Assembly: GCF_000771745.2 (NCBI RefSeq)
Contig: NZ_JPSL02000040.1
Span: forward strand, 536,001 to 600,000
Direction: 5' to 3'
Length of the DNA stretch: 64,000 bases
Source: Thermus filiformis
GTDB taxonomy: Bacteria; Deinococcota; Deinococci; Deinococcales; Thermaceae
Under the pieces are notes generated by a model. The model had not been told where the DNA came from, ran no database searches, and saw nothing but the letters and a program-made list of their open reading frames with translations. Positions 21,075 through 35,796 of this stretch are shown piece by piece (positions within the stretch are counted from its first letter, which is position 1; each line of letters opens with the position of its first letter). Made by a program: the position numbers and the translations under genes.

Positions 21075-22388
21075 TTGACGCACCAGACCATCTGGCAACA
21101 CGTCCTGGAACACGTTCGGCGCAACATCACCGAGGTGGAGTACCACACCTGGTTTGAACGCATCCGCCCCCTGGGGGTCAAGGAGGGCGTCCTGGAGCTG
21201 GGGGTGCCCACCTCCTTCGCCCTGGACTGGATCCGGAAGCACTACGCGGGCCTTTTGGAGGAGGCCCTGGCCCTCCTGGGGGCCCAGGTCCCCCGGTTTG
21301 AGCTCAAGGTCGTTCCCTCCCCCGCGGTCCAGGAGGAGATCTTCCAGCCCAAGGAAAAGGAGGCGGAGGGCAGAAGCCGCCTCAACCCCAAGTACACCTT
21401 TGAGAACTTCGTGGTGGGCCCCAACAACTCCATGGCCCACGCGGCGGCGGTGGCGGTGGCCGAGTCGCCGGGCCGGGCCTACAACCCCCTCTTCATCTAC
21501 GGGGGGGTGGGACTGGGGAAAACCCACCTGATGCACGCGGTGGGCCACTCGGTGGCCAAGCGCTTTCCCCATCTGAAGATCGAGTACGTCTCCACGGAAA
21601 CCTTCACCAACGAGCTCATCAACGCCATCCGCGAGGACCGGATGGCGGAGTTTCGCGAGCGCTACCGCTCCGTGGACCTCCTCCTGGTGGACGACATCCA
21701 GTTCATCGCGGGCAAGGAGCGCACCCAGGAGGAGTTCTTCCACACCTTCAACGCCCTCTACGAGGCCCACAAGCAGATCATCCTCTCCTCGGACCGGCCC
21801 CCCAAGGACATCCTGACCCTCGAGGCCCGCCTCAGGAGCCGGTTTGAGTGGGGCCTCATCACCGACATCCAGCCCCCAGACCTGGAGACCCGCATCGCCA
21901 TTCTGAAGATGAACGCGGAGCAGCGGGGCCTGCGGGTGAGCGAGGAGGTCCTGGAGTACATCGCCCGCCAGGTGACCTCCAACATCCGGGAGCTGGAAGG
22001 GGCCCTGATGCGGGCGGTGGCCTACGCCTCCTTGAACGGGGTGGAGCTGTCCAAGCAGGTGGCGGCCCGCGCCCTCTCCGACGTCTTCGCCCCCCGGGAG
22101 CCCAGCGTGGACCCGGAGGAGATCCTCCGGCGGGTGGCCGAGCACTTCGGCCTGCGGCCCGAGGACCTGAAGGGGGGTGGCCGGAGGAAGGAGGTGGTCT
22201 TGCCCAGGCAGCTCGCCATGTACCTGGTGCGGGAGCTGACCCGGGCCTCCCTGCCCGAGATCGGCCAGTTCTTCGGCGGCCGGGACCACACCACGGTCCT
22301 CTACGCCATCCAGAAGGTCCAGGAGCTCGCGGAAAGCGACCGGGAGGTGCAAAGCCTCCTCAGGACCCTGAAGGAGGCCCTCCTATGA
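21075..22388 (+). CDS. dnaA: Chromosomal replication initiator protein DnaA
   Basis: A 437-aa initiator. Domain I ([23 protein letters not shown] region, residues 1-80) mediates helicase loading and self-association. Domain III is an AAA+ module with [16 protein letters not shown] and [24 protein letters not shown]. Domain IV ends with the DNA-binding signature [20 protein letters not shown]. The start is TTG 21075, chosen because [13 protein letters not shown] aligns with T. thermophilus DnaA and GGGGGG sits upstream. TAAAAT at 21048-21053 is a possible -10. The DnaA-box cluster begins 5 nt after the stop. Confidence 0.96.
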   Translation: MTHQTIWQHVLEHVRRNITEVEYHTWFERIRPLGVKEGVLELGVPTSFALDWIRKHYAGLLEEALALLGAQVPRFELKVVPSPAVQEEIFQPKEKEAEGRSRLNPKYTFENFVVGPNNSMAHAAAVAVAESPGRAYNPLFIYGGVGLGKTHLMHAVGHSVAKRFPHLKIEYVSTETFTNELINAIREDRMAEFRERYRSVDLLLVDDIQFIAGKERTQEEFFHTFNALYEAHKQIILSSDRPPKDILTLEARLRSRFEWGLITDIQPPDLETRIAILKMNAEQRGLRVSEEVLEYIARQVTSNIRELEGALMRAVAYASLNGVELSKQVAARALSDVFAPREPSVDPEEILRRVAEHFGLRPEDLKGGGRRKEVVLPRQLAMYLVRELTRASLPEIGQFFGGRDHTTVLYAIQKVQELAESDREVQSLLRTLKEALL

Positions 22389-22692
22389 GGGCTGTGGATA
22401 ACCTGTGGATAACCCTGTGGATAACCCGGGGGTGGCCTGTGGATAACTCTGTGGACAACCTGTGGACAACCCCACCCCCCTTTCCCCCTGTGGATAACCC
22501 CCCTAGTTATTCACAGGTTATCCACAGGGGGAGGCGGTTTATCCACAGGACTTATCCACAGCCGGTTTCCGCTCCCAGACGGCGTTTTCCACCCCTTATC
22601 CACATATCCACAGGCCCTACTACTACGGCTACTAAGCTTTTAAGATCTTTAAAGAGAAGTCAGTAGTAACAGTAAGGGAGGCAGAGACAAAA
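22389..22692. other. Chromosomal replication origin oriC
   Basis: The 304-nt dnaA-dnaN gap has 13 DnaA boxes. Seven read forward (TGTGGATAA or TGTGGACAA) at 22393, 22404, 22416, 22438, 22450, 22461 and 22489. Six read on the other strand (TTATCCACA or variants) at 22507, 22518, 22539, 22552, 22596 and 22604. The two blocks therefore face each other. After the last pair comes GGCC, then CTA-type trinucleotides at 22617-22634 that fit DnaA-trio elements. An AT-rich stretch (22633-22692) follows and is the likely unwinding site. Confidence 0.95.
22617..22634 (+). promoter_or_regulatory. DnaA-trio-like repeat in oriC
   Basis: The trinucleotides CTA CTA CTA CGG CTA CTA lie 4 nt after the last DnaA box (22604-22612) and next to the AT-rich region. 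On the opposite strand they read 3'-GAT-5', the DnaA-trio consensus that guides DnaA filaments onto single-stranded DNA. One of six trios is degenerate. Confidence 0.65.
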
Positions 22693-26598
<3,906 letters not shown>

Positions 26599-26603
26599 TA
26601 CCA

Positions 26604-26631
26604 CCCCATCCTGGCGCAAGCCAGGATGGGG
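26604..26631. terminator. Perfect 12-bp stem with GCAA loop between convergent genes
   Basis: Arms CCCCATCCTGGC and GCCAGGATGGGG enclose GCAA in the 38-nt gap between pyk and the convergent exported-protein gene. It probably works in both directions. It has the same design as the hairpin at 19118-19145. Confidence 0.65.
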
Positions 26632-26636
26632 TAGGA

Positions 26637-27620
26637 TCACCGGGGCAGGCGCACCCGGTACCGCCAAAAGACCTCCTCCCCCGCAAGGAGCCGCCTTTCC
26701 AGCCGGTACCCCTCGGGCAGGAGCTGGACCTCCCCCTCGAGCCGGAAGGGCCTGGGGAAGACCTCCTGCACCCTCAGGAGGACCGGGTAGGGGTAGGGGT
26801 TCTTGAAGCGGGTCTCCACCTCAAAGGTGGCCTCCTTTTCGTCCTGGGAAAGGAGGCGGAGGGTGCGGAGGGCGCGGGCCTCCAGGTCCGGCCCCAGGTC
26901 AAACCGGACCTCCTCCCCTTCTCCCGCTAGAGGGAGGCGTCCTTGGCCCAGGAAGACCCCCTTCTCCCTCACCTCCACCGCCCCGGGGGCCAGGGGGAAG
27001 GGGGCGGGGAAGCGGTAGCCCCGGACCAGGGGCAGGACCTCCCGGGTGGAGAACCCCCCCTCGTAGGAGAGGACCCGCTCCAGGGCCACCTCCTTCTTTG
27101 CGAAGCGGAGCTCCGTGGTCCCCGGCTTCAAGGGGAAGGGGGGGAGGGTGTAGCGGCGCACCCCGAAGCCTTCCTCCGGGGAGGAGAAGGCGCTCCGCTC
27201 CAGGAGGGCCTTGGGCTGGGCGGAGGGGAGGACGGGGACCTCCCCGGCCACCAGGAAGAGGGCCTTGGGGGAGAGGTCCAGCCGGGAGGAGATCCGCGCC
27301 CAGGCGGAAAGGGTGCTGTCTTCCAGGACGTAGAAGACCGCCCCCGAGACCGCCTGGGTGAGGTAGCGGAGCTCCGCCTTCCCCTCCCCCTTGTAAAAGA
27401 AGACCACACCCCCCGGGGCCCACCTCCGGGCCTCCTCCTCCACCCCTAAAAGGGCCAGGCTTCCGGGGATCAGGCTCTCCAAAAGCCCCTCCGGGGCGAG
27501 GAAGGTCCAGGAGGACCTGGGGAGGGTCAAAGGCTCCTTCACCTCCGCAAAACCGGGGTAGACCGTCACCGTCTGGGCCAGGGCCGAAGCCAAGAGGGCG
27601 AGGAGGGCGAGGGTTCTCAT
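26637..27620 (-). CDS. Exported protein of unknown function
   Basis: A 327-aa protein with a signal peptide (MRTLALLALLASALA, probable cleavage before QTVTV). The mature part is beta-rich. The C-terminal stretch EVETRFKNPYPYPVLLRVQEVFPRPFRLEGE resembles the beta-sandwich part of DUF4139-type proteins (a structured loop followed by a P-rich strand), but I cannot confirm this. It starts 4 nt after the MBL hydrolase stop and is the last gene of the dxs transcript. Confidence 0.75.
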   Translation of the reverse strand: MRTLALLALLASALAQTVTVYPGFAEVKEPLTLPRSSWTFLAPEGLLESLIPGSLALLGVEEEARRWAPGGVVFFYKGEGKAELRYLTQAVSGAVFYVLEDSTLSAWARISSRLDLSPKALFLVAGEVPVLPSAQPKALLERSAFSSPEEGFGVRRYTLPPFPLKPGTTELRFAKKEVALERVLSYEGGFSTREVLPLVRGYRFPAPFPLAPGAVEVREKGVFLGQGRLPLAGEGEEVRFDLGPDLEARALRTLRLLSQDEKEATFEVETRFKNPYPYPVLLRVQEVFPRPFRLEGEVQLLPEGYRLERRLLAGEEVFWRYRVRLPR

Positions 27621-27624
27621 GGCC

Positions 27625-28254
27625 TCAGGCTACACCCAGCCGCCGGGCCAAAGCCCGCACCTCCTCCTGGCGGAAGGGCCCCCCGTGGCCCACGTAGACC
27701 CGCTCCACCTCGAGGCGGGCGATCCGGCCCACCGTCTTCAAGGCCTCCCCCATGTCCTCGGTGGCGAAAGGGGGCGGGGGCACCGGCCCCCCTCTTCCCC
27801 CCCGCAGGGCGTCCCCCGCCAGGAGAAAGCCCTCCCCAAGAAGCCCCGCCTGGCCCGGGGTGTGGCCGGGCAGGTGGACCACCCGGAGGCCGAAGAGGAC
27901 CTCCCCCTCCTCCACCGGCACCACCGCCTCCTCGGGCAGGGGAGGGGCGGCGTTGGCCAGGACCCCTCCCACCAGGGGGATGGGGAGGGGGGGTCTTCTC
28001 CGCCTGCCCGTGAGGTAGGGGATGTCCTTGGGGTGGGCGTAGACGGGCATGCGGAACCTCTCCCAAAGGGCCCGGGCCCCGCCCGCGTGGTCCAGGTGGT
28101 GGTGGGTGAGGAAGAGGGCCAAGGGGGGCTCCTTCAGGAGGGAGAGGAGCCTTCCCGTCTCCCAGGAAAGCCCCGCGTCCACCAGGAGGTACCCCTCCTT
28201 CAGGGGCACCCGGTAGAGGTTGGCCGCGAACCGGAGGACCTCAGGCCCGCTCAT
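27625..28254 (-). CDS. MBL-fold metallo-hydrolase
   Basis: A 209-aa metallo-beta-lactamase-fold enzyme. The metal-binding motif is [15 protein letters not shown] (HxHxDH), with [21 protein letters not shown] and VGHGGPF providing the third His, the bridging Asp and the last His. Such proteins include glyoxalase II-like thiolesterases and lactonases. The substrate is not evident, and the protein is shorter than true glyoxalase II. The ATG (28254) lies 14 nt inside dxs, so it is translated with it. Confidence 0.88.
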   Translation of the reverse strand: MSGPEVLRFAANLYRVPLKEGYLLVDAGLSWETGRLLSLLKEPPLALFLTHHHLDHAGGARALWERFRMPVYAHPKDIPYLTGRRRRPPLPIPLVGGVLANAAPPLPEEAVVPVEEGEVLFGLRVVHLPGHTPGQAGLLGEGFLLAGDALRGGRGGPVPPPPFATEDMGEALKTVGRIARLEVERVYVGHGGPFRQEEVRALARRLGVA

Positions 28255-30088
28255 GGACGGGGGCGATGCCCAGCTCGGCCAGGGCCTTGCGGATCCCCTC
28301 GGGGTCAATGCCCGCCTGGCGGTGGAGGCTCGGGATGGCCCCGTGCTCAAAGAAGCGGTCCGGAAGGGCCAAAACGCGCACCTCCGCCTTTAGGCCCATC
28401 TCGTTCAAGGCCTCCAACACGGCGCTCCCAAAGCCCCCCATCTTCTGGTGGTCCTCCACGGTGAGGAGCTTGTAGCGGGCAAGCTCCTTAAGCATCTCCC
28501 GGTCCAGGGGCTTAAGGAAGCGGGCGTTCACCACGCCCACCCGGGGGTCGTCCCCGGCGGCCTCGAGGGCGTAGGCCAGGGTCTTGCCGAAGGCCAGGAG
28601 GTAGACCTCCGTCCCCTCCTTCAGCACCTCCCACCTGCCCCAGGGGATCTCGGGCCAGACCCCCTCGGGGGCCTTTTCCACGTTGTCCCGGGCGTAACGG
28701 ATGAAGACGGGGTTGGGCCTGGCCAGGGCCTGCTTGAGCATGGCCCGAAGCTCCAGGGCGTCCTTGGGGGCGGCGATCTCCACGTTCGGCACCGTCCTCA
28801 GGTAGGCGAGGTCAAACACCCCGTGGTGGGTGGCCCCGTCCGCCCCCACGAGCCCCGCCCGGTCCACGGCGAAGACCACGGGCAGGCTTTCTATGGCCAC
28901 GTCGTGGATGACCTGGTCGTAGGCCCGCTGCAGGAAGGTGGAGTAGATGGCCACGATGGGCTTCATCCCCTTAAGGGCCATCCCCGCCGCCGTGGTCACC
29001 GCCACGTCCTCGCAGATCCCCACGTCCAAAAACCGCTCCGGGTGCTCCTGGGCGTAGCGGACCAGGCCCGAGCCTTCCCGCATGGCCGGGGTGATCACGA
29101 AGAGGCGGGGCTCCATGTGGGCGAGCTCGGTGACGGCGTCGCCAAAGGCCTGGCTCCAGGTGTAGCCCTTGGAGACCTTTTCCGGCTTCTTGGGGTCAAA
29201 CCCGGGGGGGCCGTGCCAGTAGATGGGGTCGGCCTCGGCCACCTTGTACCCCTTCCCCTTCTTCGTGACCACGTGGAGCAGGGTGGGCCCCTCCAGCTCC
29301 TTGAGGTGCTGGAGGATATGGACCAGCCCCTTCAGGTCGTGCCCGTCCACTGGCCCCACGTACCGGATCCCCCAGGCGTAGAAGGGGTTCTCCTGGTGCA
29401 GGACCAGCTTGGCCGCCTCCTTGGCCCGGTCCACCAGGCTGAAAAGCCGGGGGGAGATCTGCTCCAGGATATGGCGGCCCAGTTTCTCCATGTCCTGGAC
29501 CCACTTCCGGATCTGCAGCTCCTTGAAGTACCGGTTCAGCCCCCCCACGTTCTCGGAGATGCTCATCTCGTTGTCGTTGAGGACGATGAGCATCCGCTTC
29601 CCTAGCTCCCCGATCTTGTTGAGGGCGGCCAGGGCCATCCCCCCCGTGAGGGCCCCGTCCCCGATGACCGCCACCACGTGGTGGTCCTCCCCCTGGAGGT
29701 CCCGCGCGATGGCCATCCCCAGGGCGTTGGCCAAGGAGGTGGAGGCGTGCCCCACGGTGATGGCGTCGTGGGGGGACTCGGAGACCTTGGTGAAGCCGGA
29801 GATCCCCCCCTCCTTCCTCAGGGTGTGGAAGAGGTGCTTCCGCCCGGTCACCAGCTTGTGGGCGTAGGCCTGGTGCCCCACGTCAAAGAGGATCTTGTCC
29901 CTCGGGGAGTCAAAGACCCGGTGGAGGGCCAGGATAAGCTCCACCGCCCCCAAGGAGGAGGCCAGGTGGCCCCCGTTTTGCGCCGTGACCCGGATGATCT
30001 CGCTCCGGATCTCCTCCGCCAACGCCAGAAGCTCGTCCCAGTCCAGGGCCTTTAGGTCCTCTGGGGAGTTCACCTTTTCCAGAACCAT
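28241..30088 (-). CDS. dxs: 1-deoxy-D-xylulose-5-phosphate synthase
   Basis: A 615-aa thiamine-diphosphate enzyme condensing pyruvate and glyceraldehyde 3-phosphate, the entry to the MEP pathway for isoprenoids. [44 protein letters not shown] (ThDP/Mg site), [35 protein letters not shown] and the C-terminal transketolase domain are complete. AGGAGG precedes the ATG. It probably supplies precursors used by the polyprenyl synthase at 62.3 kb for carotenoids and quinones. Confidence 0.96.
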   Translation of the reverse strand: MVLEKVNSPEDLKALDWDELLALAEEIRSEIIRVTAQNGGHLASSLGAVELILALHRVFDSPRDKILFDVGHQAYAHKLVTGRKHLFHTLRKEGGISGFTKVSESPHDAITVGHASTSLANALGMAIARDLQGEDHHVVAVIGDGALTGGMALAALNKIGELGKRMLIVLNDNEMSISENVGGLNRYFKELQIRKWVQDMEKLGRHILEQISPRLFSLVDRAKEAAKLVLHQENPFYAWGIRYVGPVDGHDLKGLVHILQHLKELEGPTLLHVVTKKGKGYKVAEADPIYWHGPPGFDPKKPEKVSKGYTWSQAFGDAVTELAHMEPRLFVITPAMREGSGLVRYAQEHPERFLDVGICEDVAVTTAAGMALKGMKPIVAIYSTFLQRAYDQVIHDVAIESLPVVFAVDRAGLVGADGATHHGVFDLAYLRTVPNVEIAAPKDALELRAMLKQALARPNPVFIRYARDNVEKAPEGVWPEIPWGRWEVLKEGTEVYLLAFGKTLAYALEAAGDDPRVGVVNARFLKPLDREMLKELARYKLLTVEDHQKMGGFGSAVLEALNEMGLKAEVRVLALPDRFFEHGAIPSLHRQAGIDPEGIRKALAELGIAPVHERA

Positions 30089-30096
30089 GCCGCCTC

Positions 30097-30750
30097 CTAA
30101 CGGAAGTTGGTCTCCACCAGGATCCGCCCCTCCCGGGTCCGGACCTCGCCCACGTAGGGGGCGAACCAGACCTCGTAGGGGGTCTCGCCCCGCTCGTCCT
30201 TGTAGACCTGCCGGATGCGGTAGACCTGGAAGACCCCCGCGGGCACCCGCACTTCCCGCCTCTCCAGCACCTCCATGGTGTAGGAGAGACGCCCCTGCCG
30301 CAAGGGCTCGGGGGTGCCCGAGGGGAGGAGGAGCTCCACCTTCACCTGGGTTTCCCCCCCGTACCGGTACCCCACCTCCAGGACCTCCTCGGGGGGGTAC
30401 TCCAAGATGGGGGGGGTAAAGACCACCCGGGCCGAGGGGTCCTCAAACCCCAGAAGCCGGACCCCCCGGTCCACCCGGCGGTAGTACCGCCGCTCCTCCC
30501 CCCGTCCGCCCGCGTAGAACCGGAGGGCCTCCTGGCCCGAAAAGCTCGCCGGCCCCTCCACCCGCACCCGGTAGGGGGGCGAGGTCACGGCCTCCCCCTC
30601 GGGGACGTAGATCCACTCCAGGCCCGGGAGGGCGGGGTAGAAGCCCACCTCCTTGAACTCGGGCCTCGCCCTTGGGGCCACCTGGGGGGCACAGGCGAAG
30701 AGGAGGGCCGCCAGGGCCAAAAGGGTGGGGATCCGCATGGGCCTACTCAT
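30097..30750 (-). CDS. Lipoprotein of unknown function
   Basis: A 217-aa protein with a lipoprotein signal ([16 protein letters not shown], lipobox LFAC). The reading frame begins at ATG 30750, and a second ATG at 30738 starts the signal peptide more compactly, so either may be right. The mature part is beta-rich with repeated YR/VRV strands ([30 protein letters not shown]) and no catalytic motif I recognise. It lies 8 nt upstream of dxs and close behind the coiled-coil membrane gene. Confidence 0.75.
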   Translation of the reverse strand: MSRPMRIPTLLALAALLFACAPQVAPRARPEFKEVGFYPALPGLEWIYVPEGEAVTSPPYRVRVEGPASFSGQEALRFYAGGRGEERRYYRRVDRGVRLLGFEDPSARVVFTPPILEYPPEEVLEVGYRYGGETQVKVELLLPSGTPEPLRQGRLSYTMEVLERREVRVPAGVFQVYRIRQVYKDERGETPYEVWFAPYVGEVRTREGRILVETNFR

Positions 30751-30760
30751 CTTAAAGAGT

Positions 30761-31162
30761 TTACCCCTCGCTCCCCCGTAGCCTGTCCAACACTTCCCGC
30801 ACCTCGGCCAGCCGGGTCCGGGCCAGGTGGACCCGGTCCCGGGGGGCTTCCAGGCGCAAAAGCTCCGCCTCCAGAAGCTCCAGGGCCTCCAGCACCTCCC
30901 GCTTGGCCCTTAGCACCTCCTCCTTGCTCTGGCTGAGCCGCCTTCTGGCCTCCGGGGTTTCCACCTCCTTAAGGGCGCTTTCCAGCCGGGCCAGGTGGGC
31001 CTCCAGCGCCAAAAAGGCCTCCTCCACCTCCCCCAGGTCCGCGTAGGCGGAAAGCCGCTTCTTGAGCCGGAAAAACCGCTCCCGCTCGGACGCGGGCGGG
31101 GCCAGGAGCCGGAAGAGGAGGTAGGCCAGAAGCAGGGCCAGGAGGAGTTCTAAAGCCGCCAT
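30761..31162 (-). CDS. Membrane-anchored coiled-coil protein, unknown function
   Basis: A 133-aa protein with an N-terminal membrane helix (MAALELLLALLLAYLLFRLL) and a long charged helical region with heptad-like Leu spacing (ALEAHLARLESALKEVE and following). It lies 12 nt after the pspA-like gene, so it may be a membrane partner for that ESCRT-III-related protein. This rests on position only. Confidence 0.75.
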   Translation of the reverse strand: MAALELLLALLLAYLLFRLLAPPASERERFFRLKKRLSAYADLGEVEEAFLALEAHLARLESALKEVETPEARRRLSQSKEEVLRAKREVLEALELLEAELLRLEAPRDRVHLARTRLAEVREVLDRLRGSEG

Positions 31163-31174
31163 GGACCGCGGGGC

Positions 31175-31837
31175 CTACTGGCCCAGCTCCCGCTTGAGCC
31201 GGGCCAGTTCCTCCTCCAGGGCCCGGTCCTCCCCCAGGGCCTCGAGCTCCTTTTCCAGGCTCAGCTCCTGGTCCATGGTCTTCCGGGCCTCGTGCTTGTC
31301 CTCCATCTCCAGGATGCGGGCCTCCATCTCCTCAAAGGCCTCGAGGGCCGGGTGGGCGTCCAGGCGGGACTCGAGGCTCCGCAGGGTCTCCGCCGCCTCC
31401 ACCCCCTTCTTCCTGGCCAGAAGGAGCTTCTTCCGGCTCTCCGCCTCCTGGATCTTGGCCTCGAGGGCCTTGAGCTGGGTCATCAGCCGGTCCACCAGGG
31501 CCTTCTGCTCGTCCCCTTGGGCCTTAAACCCTTCCGCCAGGTCCAGGGCTTGCCTCTTCCGCTTCAGCGCCTCCCGGGCCAGGTCCTCCCGGTTCGCCTG
31601 CAGGGCCTCCTTGGCCTTCTCCTCCCAGAGGAGGGCCTGGGTCCGGTAGCTTTCCTCCTCGCGCCTAAGCCGCTTCTCCTCGGCCATGGCCTCGGCCACC
31701 TTCTCCCGGGCCTCCCTCAGGGCTTGGCGCATGTCCTCCAGGGCCTGGTTGATGATCTTCTCCGGGTCCTCTGCCCGCTTCAAAAGCTCGTTAAGGTTGG
31801 CCCGAATGAGCCGGCTCAGGCGGTCCAAAATCCCCAC
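31175..31837 (-). CDS. PspA/IM30 (Vipp1)-family membrane-stress protein
   Basis: A 220-aa almost entirely helical protein. The N-terminal amphipathic segment GILDRLSRLIRANLNELLKRAEDPEKIINQ aligns well with PspA/Vipp1 (typically MGIFxRxxxIxxANxNxLLxxAEDPxKxI). The start is placed at GTG 31837, because this gives the canonical MGIL start and puts GGAGG 7 nt upstream. ATG 31843 would sit directly on the ribosome-binding site. The family polymerises on stressed or curved inner membranes. TATACT at 31865-31860 is its likely -10. The gene is divergent from the rRNA operon. Confidence 0.92.
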   Translation of the reverse strand: MGILDRLSRLIRANLNELLKRAEDPEKIINQALEDMRQALREAREKVAEAMAEEKRLRREEESYRTQALLWEEKAKEALQANREDLAREALKRKRQALDLAEGFKAQGDEQKALVDRLMTQLKALEAKIQEAESRKKLLLARKKGVEAAETLRSLESRLDAHPALEAFEEMEARILEMEDKHEARKTMDQELSLEKELEALGEDRALEEELARLKRELGQ

Positions 31838-31859
31838 GTCCATCCCTCCTTTCCCACCC

Positions 31860-31865
31860 AGTATA
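31860..31865 (-). promoter_or_regulatory. -10 element of the pspA-like gene
   Basis: TATACT on the minus strand, about 22 nt before the GTG start, with AAAGGAGG between. It lies only 9 bp from the -35 of the divergent rRNA promoter, so polymerase at one could hinder the other. Confidence 0.45.
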
Positions 31866-31874
31866 CCGCCCCTC

Positions 31875-31903
31875 TTGACTCTTTTTAGTCCCGGTGGTAC
31901 TCT
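31875..31903 (+). promoter_or_regulatory. rRNA promoter, operon 1
   Basis: TTGACT (31875-31880), a 17-bp spacer, then TACTCT (31898-31903). The transcript should start near 31910, about 75 nt before mature 23S. The same sequence precedes the second rRNA operon at 57128-57156. Confidence 0.8.
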
Positions 31904-31985
31904 TATTTTTGCGCTGCTCGGTGAGAGCGGCGGGGGATCTTGACAGGCCAGGTGGTAGCGACCTTAAGTGATGAGCTTAAGGGGC

Positions 31986-34873
<2,888 letters not shown>

Positions 34874-34946
34874 GCTTTTTGCAGGGATTTGAGGTTGCTA
34901 CCGCCTGGTCTGTGGTCCTTGGTTTTTGAGGCGGACAAGAGGAGAA

Positions 34947-35066
34947 GCCCCCGTGCCCATAGCGGCGTGGAACCACCCGTTCCCATTCCGAACACGGAAG
35001 TGAAACGCGCCAGCGCCGATGGTACTGAGACCGCAGGGTCTTGGGAGAGTAGGTCGGTGCGGGGGT
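34947..35066 (+). rRNA. rrf: 5S ribosomal RNA, copy 1
   Basis: About 120 nt from GCCCCCGTGCCCATAGCGGC to the complementary CGGTGCGGGGG. It includes the conserved loop CATTCCGAACACGGAAGTGAAA. The ends are judged from the terminal helix and may be off by 1-2 nt. Confidence 0.95.
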
Positions 35067-35075
35067 TTTTTGCTT

Positions 35076-35151
35076 GCGGGAGTAGCTCAGTTGGTAGAGC
35101 ACAACCTTGCCAAGGTTGGGGTCGCGGGTTCAAGTCCCGTCTCCCGCTCCA
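35076..35151 (+). tRNA. tRNA-Gly (anticodon GCC), copy 1
   Basis: A 76-nt cloverleaf with the CCA end encoded. The acceptor GCGGGAG pairs with CTCCCGC, the D-arm is AGCTCAGTTGGTAGAGC, the anticodon loop CTTGCCAAG gives GCC, and the T-arm is GCGGGTTCAAGTCCCGT. It is co-transcribed with 23S and 5S. Confidence 0.97.
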
Positions 35152-35155
35152 ACAT

Positions 35156-35190
35156 AACCCCCGGGGGAACCACCCCGGGGGGTTTTTATT
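35156..35190 (+). terminator. Terminator of rRNA operon 1
   Basis: Complementary AACCCCC-GGGG and CCCCGGGGGGTT arms around AACCA, with one imperfect position, then TTTTTATT. The T-run contains the stop codon of the convergent 65-aa gene. Confidence 0.85.
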
Positions 35191-35383
35191 CCGCCTCCCC
35201 CGGAAGGCCCAGGGCCTCGAGCCGGGCGATCAGGGCGGGGTCCTCCACGATCACCACGTTGGTCCGGTTTCGGGTTTCGGCCTTGAGCCGGCCCTCCTGG
35301 GCCGCCTCCTTCCAGAGGGCCATGAGTTCGGGGTCCTGGGTGAGAAGGGGGGTGACCTTGTGGGCCGGATACACCCGCCTCAC
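35186..35383 (-). CDS. 65-aa protein of unknown function at the end of the suf run
   Basis: Starts at GTG 35383, overlapping the sufU stop by 4 nt (GTGA), and ends in TAA within the rRNA terminator. The sequence ([23 protein letters not shown]...) has no cysteines and two predicted helices, ending in [17 protein letters not shown] recognise no family. Tight coupling to sufU suggests a role with Fe-S assembly, but that is inferred only from position. Confidence 0.65.
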   Translation of the reverse strand: MRRVYPAHKVTPLLTQDPELMALWKEAAQEGRLKAETRNRTNVVIVEDPALIARLEALGLPGEAE

Positions 35384-35796
35384 TTGAGGGCCTCCTCCAG
35401 GGCGTTCCAGGCCAGGGTGGCGCACTTCACCCGGGCGGGGAGCTTGGCCACCCCGCTCAGGGCCACCAGGTCGCCCAGGCTGGGGTCGGGGGGCGCTCCA
35501 TCCACCACCATGGCCTTGAACTTCCGCGCCAGTTCCCGGGCCTCCTCCACCGTCTTCCCCTTTACGGCCTCAGTCATGAGGGAGGCGCTGGCGGTGCTGA
35601 TGGCGCACCCCTGCCCCTGGAAGCGGGCCTCCTGGATGCGCCCCTCCTCCACCTTGAGCATGACCTCCACCTGGTCCCCACAGGAGGGGTTGTGCCCCCC
35701 TGCGGTCCGGTTGGCCTCCAGGAGGACCCCGTAGTTTTTGGGGTTCTGGTAGTGCTTGAGGATGATCTCCTTGTAGAGTTCGTCCAGGACACTCAT
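35380..35796 (-). CDS. sufU: SufU/IscU-type Fe-S assembly protein
   Basis: A 138-aa protein. The three conserved cysteines are in NPSCGDQVEV (Cys39), GQGCAISTASASLM and KCATLAW. The insertion before the third cysteine (GAPPDPSLGDLVALSGV) is the SufU-type one. It receives sulfur from SufS, as a zinc-dependent sulfur acceptor in Gram-positive SufU or a scaffold in IscU. The ATG at 35796 overlaps the sufS stop (ATGA). A frame-extending GTG at 35802 is not needed. Confidence 0.95.
   Translation of the reverse strand: MSVLDELYKEIILKHYQNPKNYGVLLEANRTAGGHNPSCGDQVEVMLKVEEGRIQEARFQGQGCAISTASASLMTEAVKGKTVEEARELARKFKAMVVDGAPPDPSLGDLVALSGVAKLPARVKCATLAWNALEEALK

Noticed and set aside
31940-31945. TTGACA in the rRNA leader (also in copy 2) as a second -35
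   Set aside because: At 17 bp downstream there is CTTAAG rather than a -10, and the sequence is needed for the processing stem that pairs beyond 23S.
35061-35075. GGGGG followed by TTTTTT after 5S as a terminator
   Set aside because: The Gs are the 3' arm of the 5S terminal helix and tRNA-Gly follows at once. The real terminator with its own stem lies after the tRNA.
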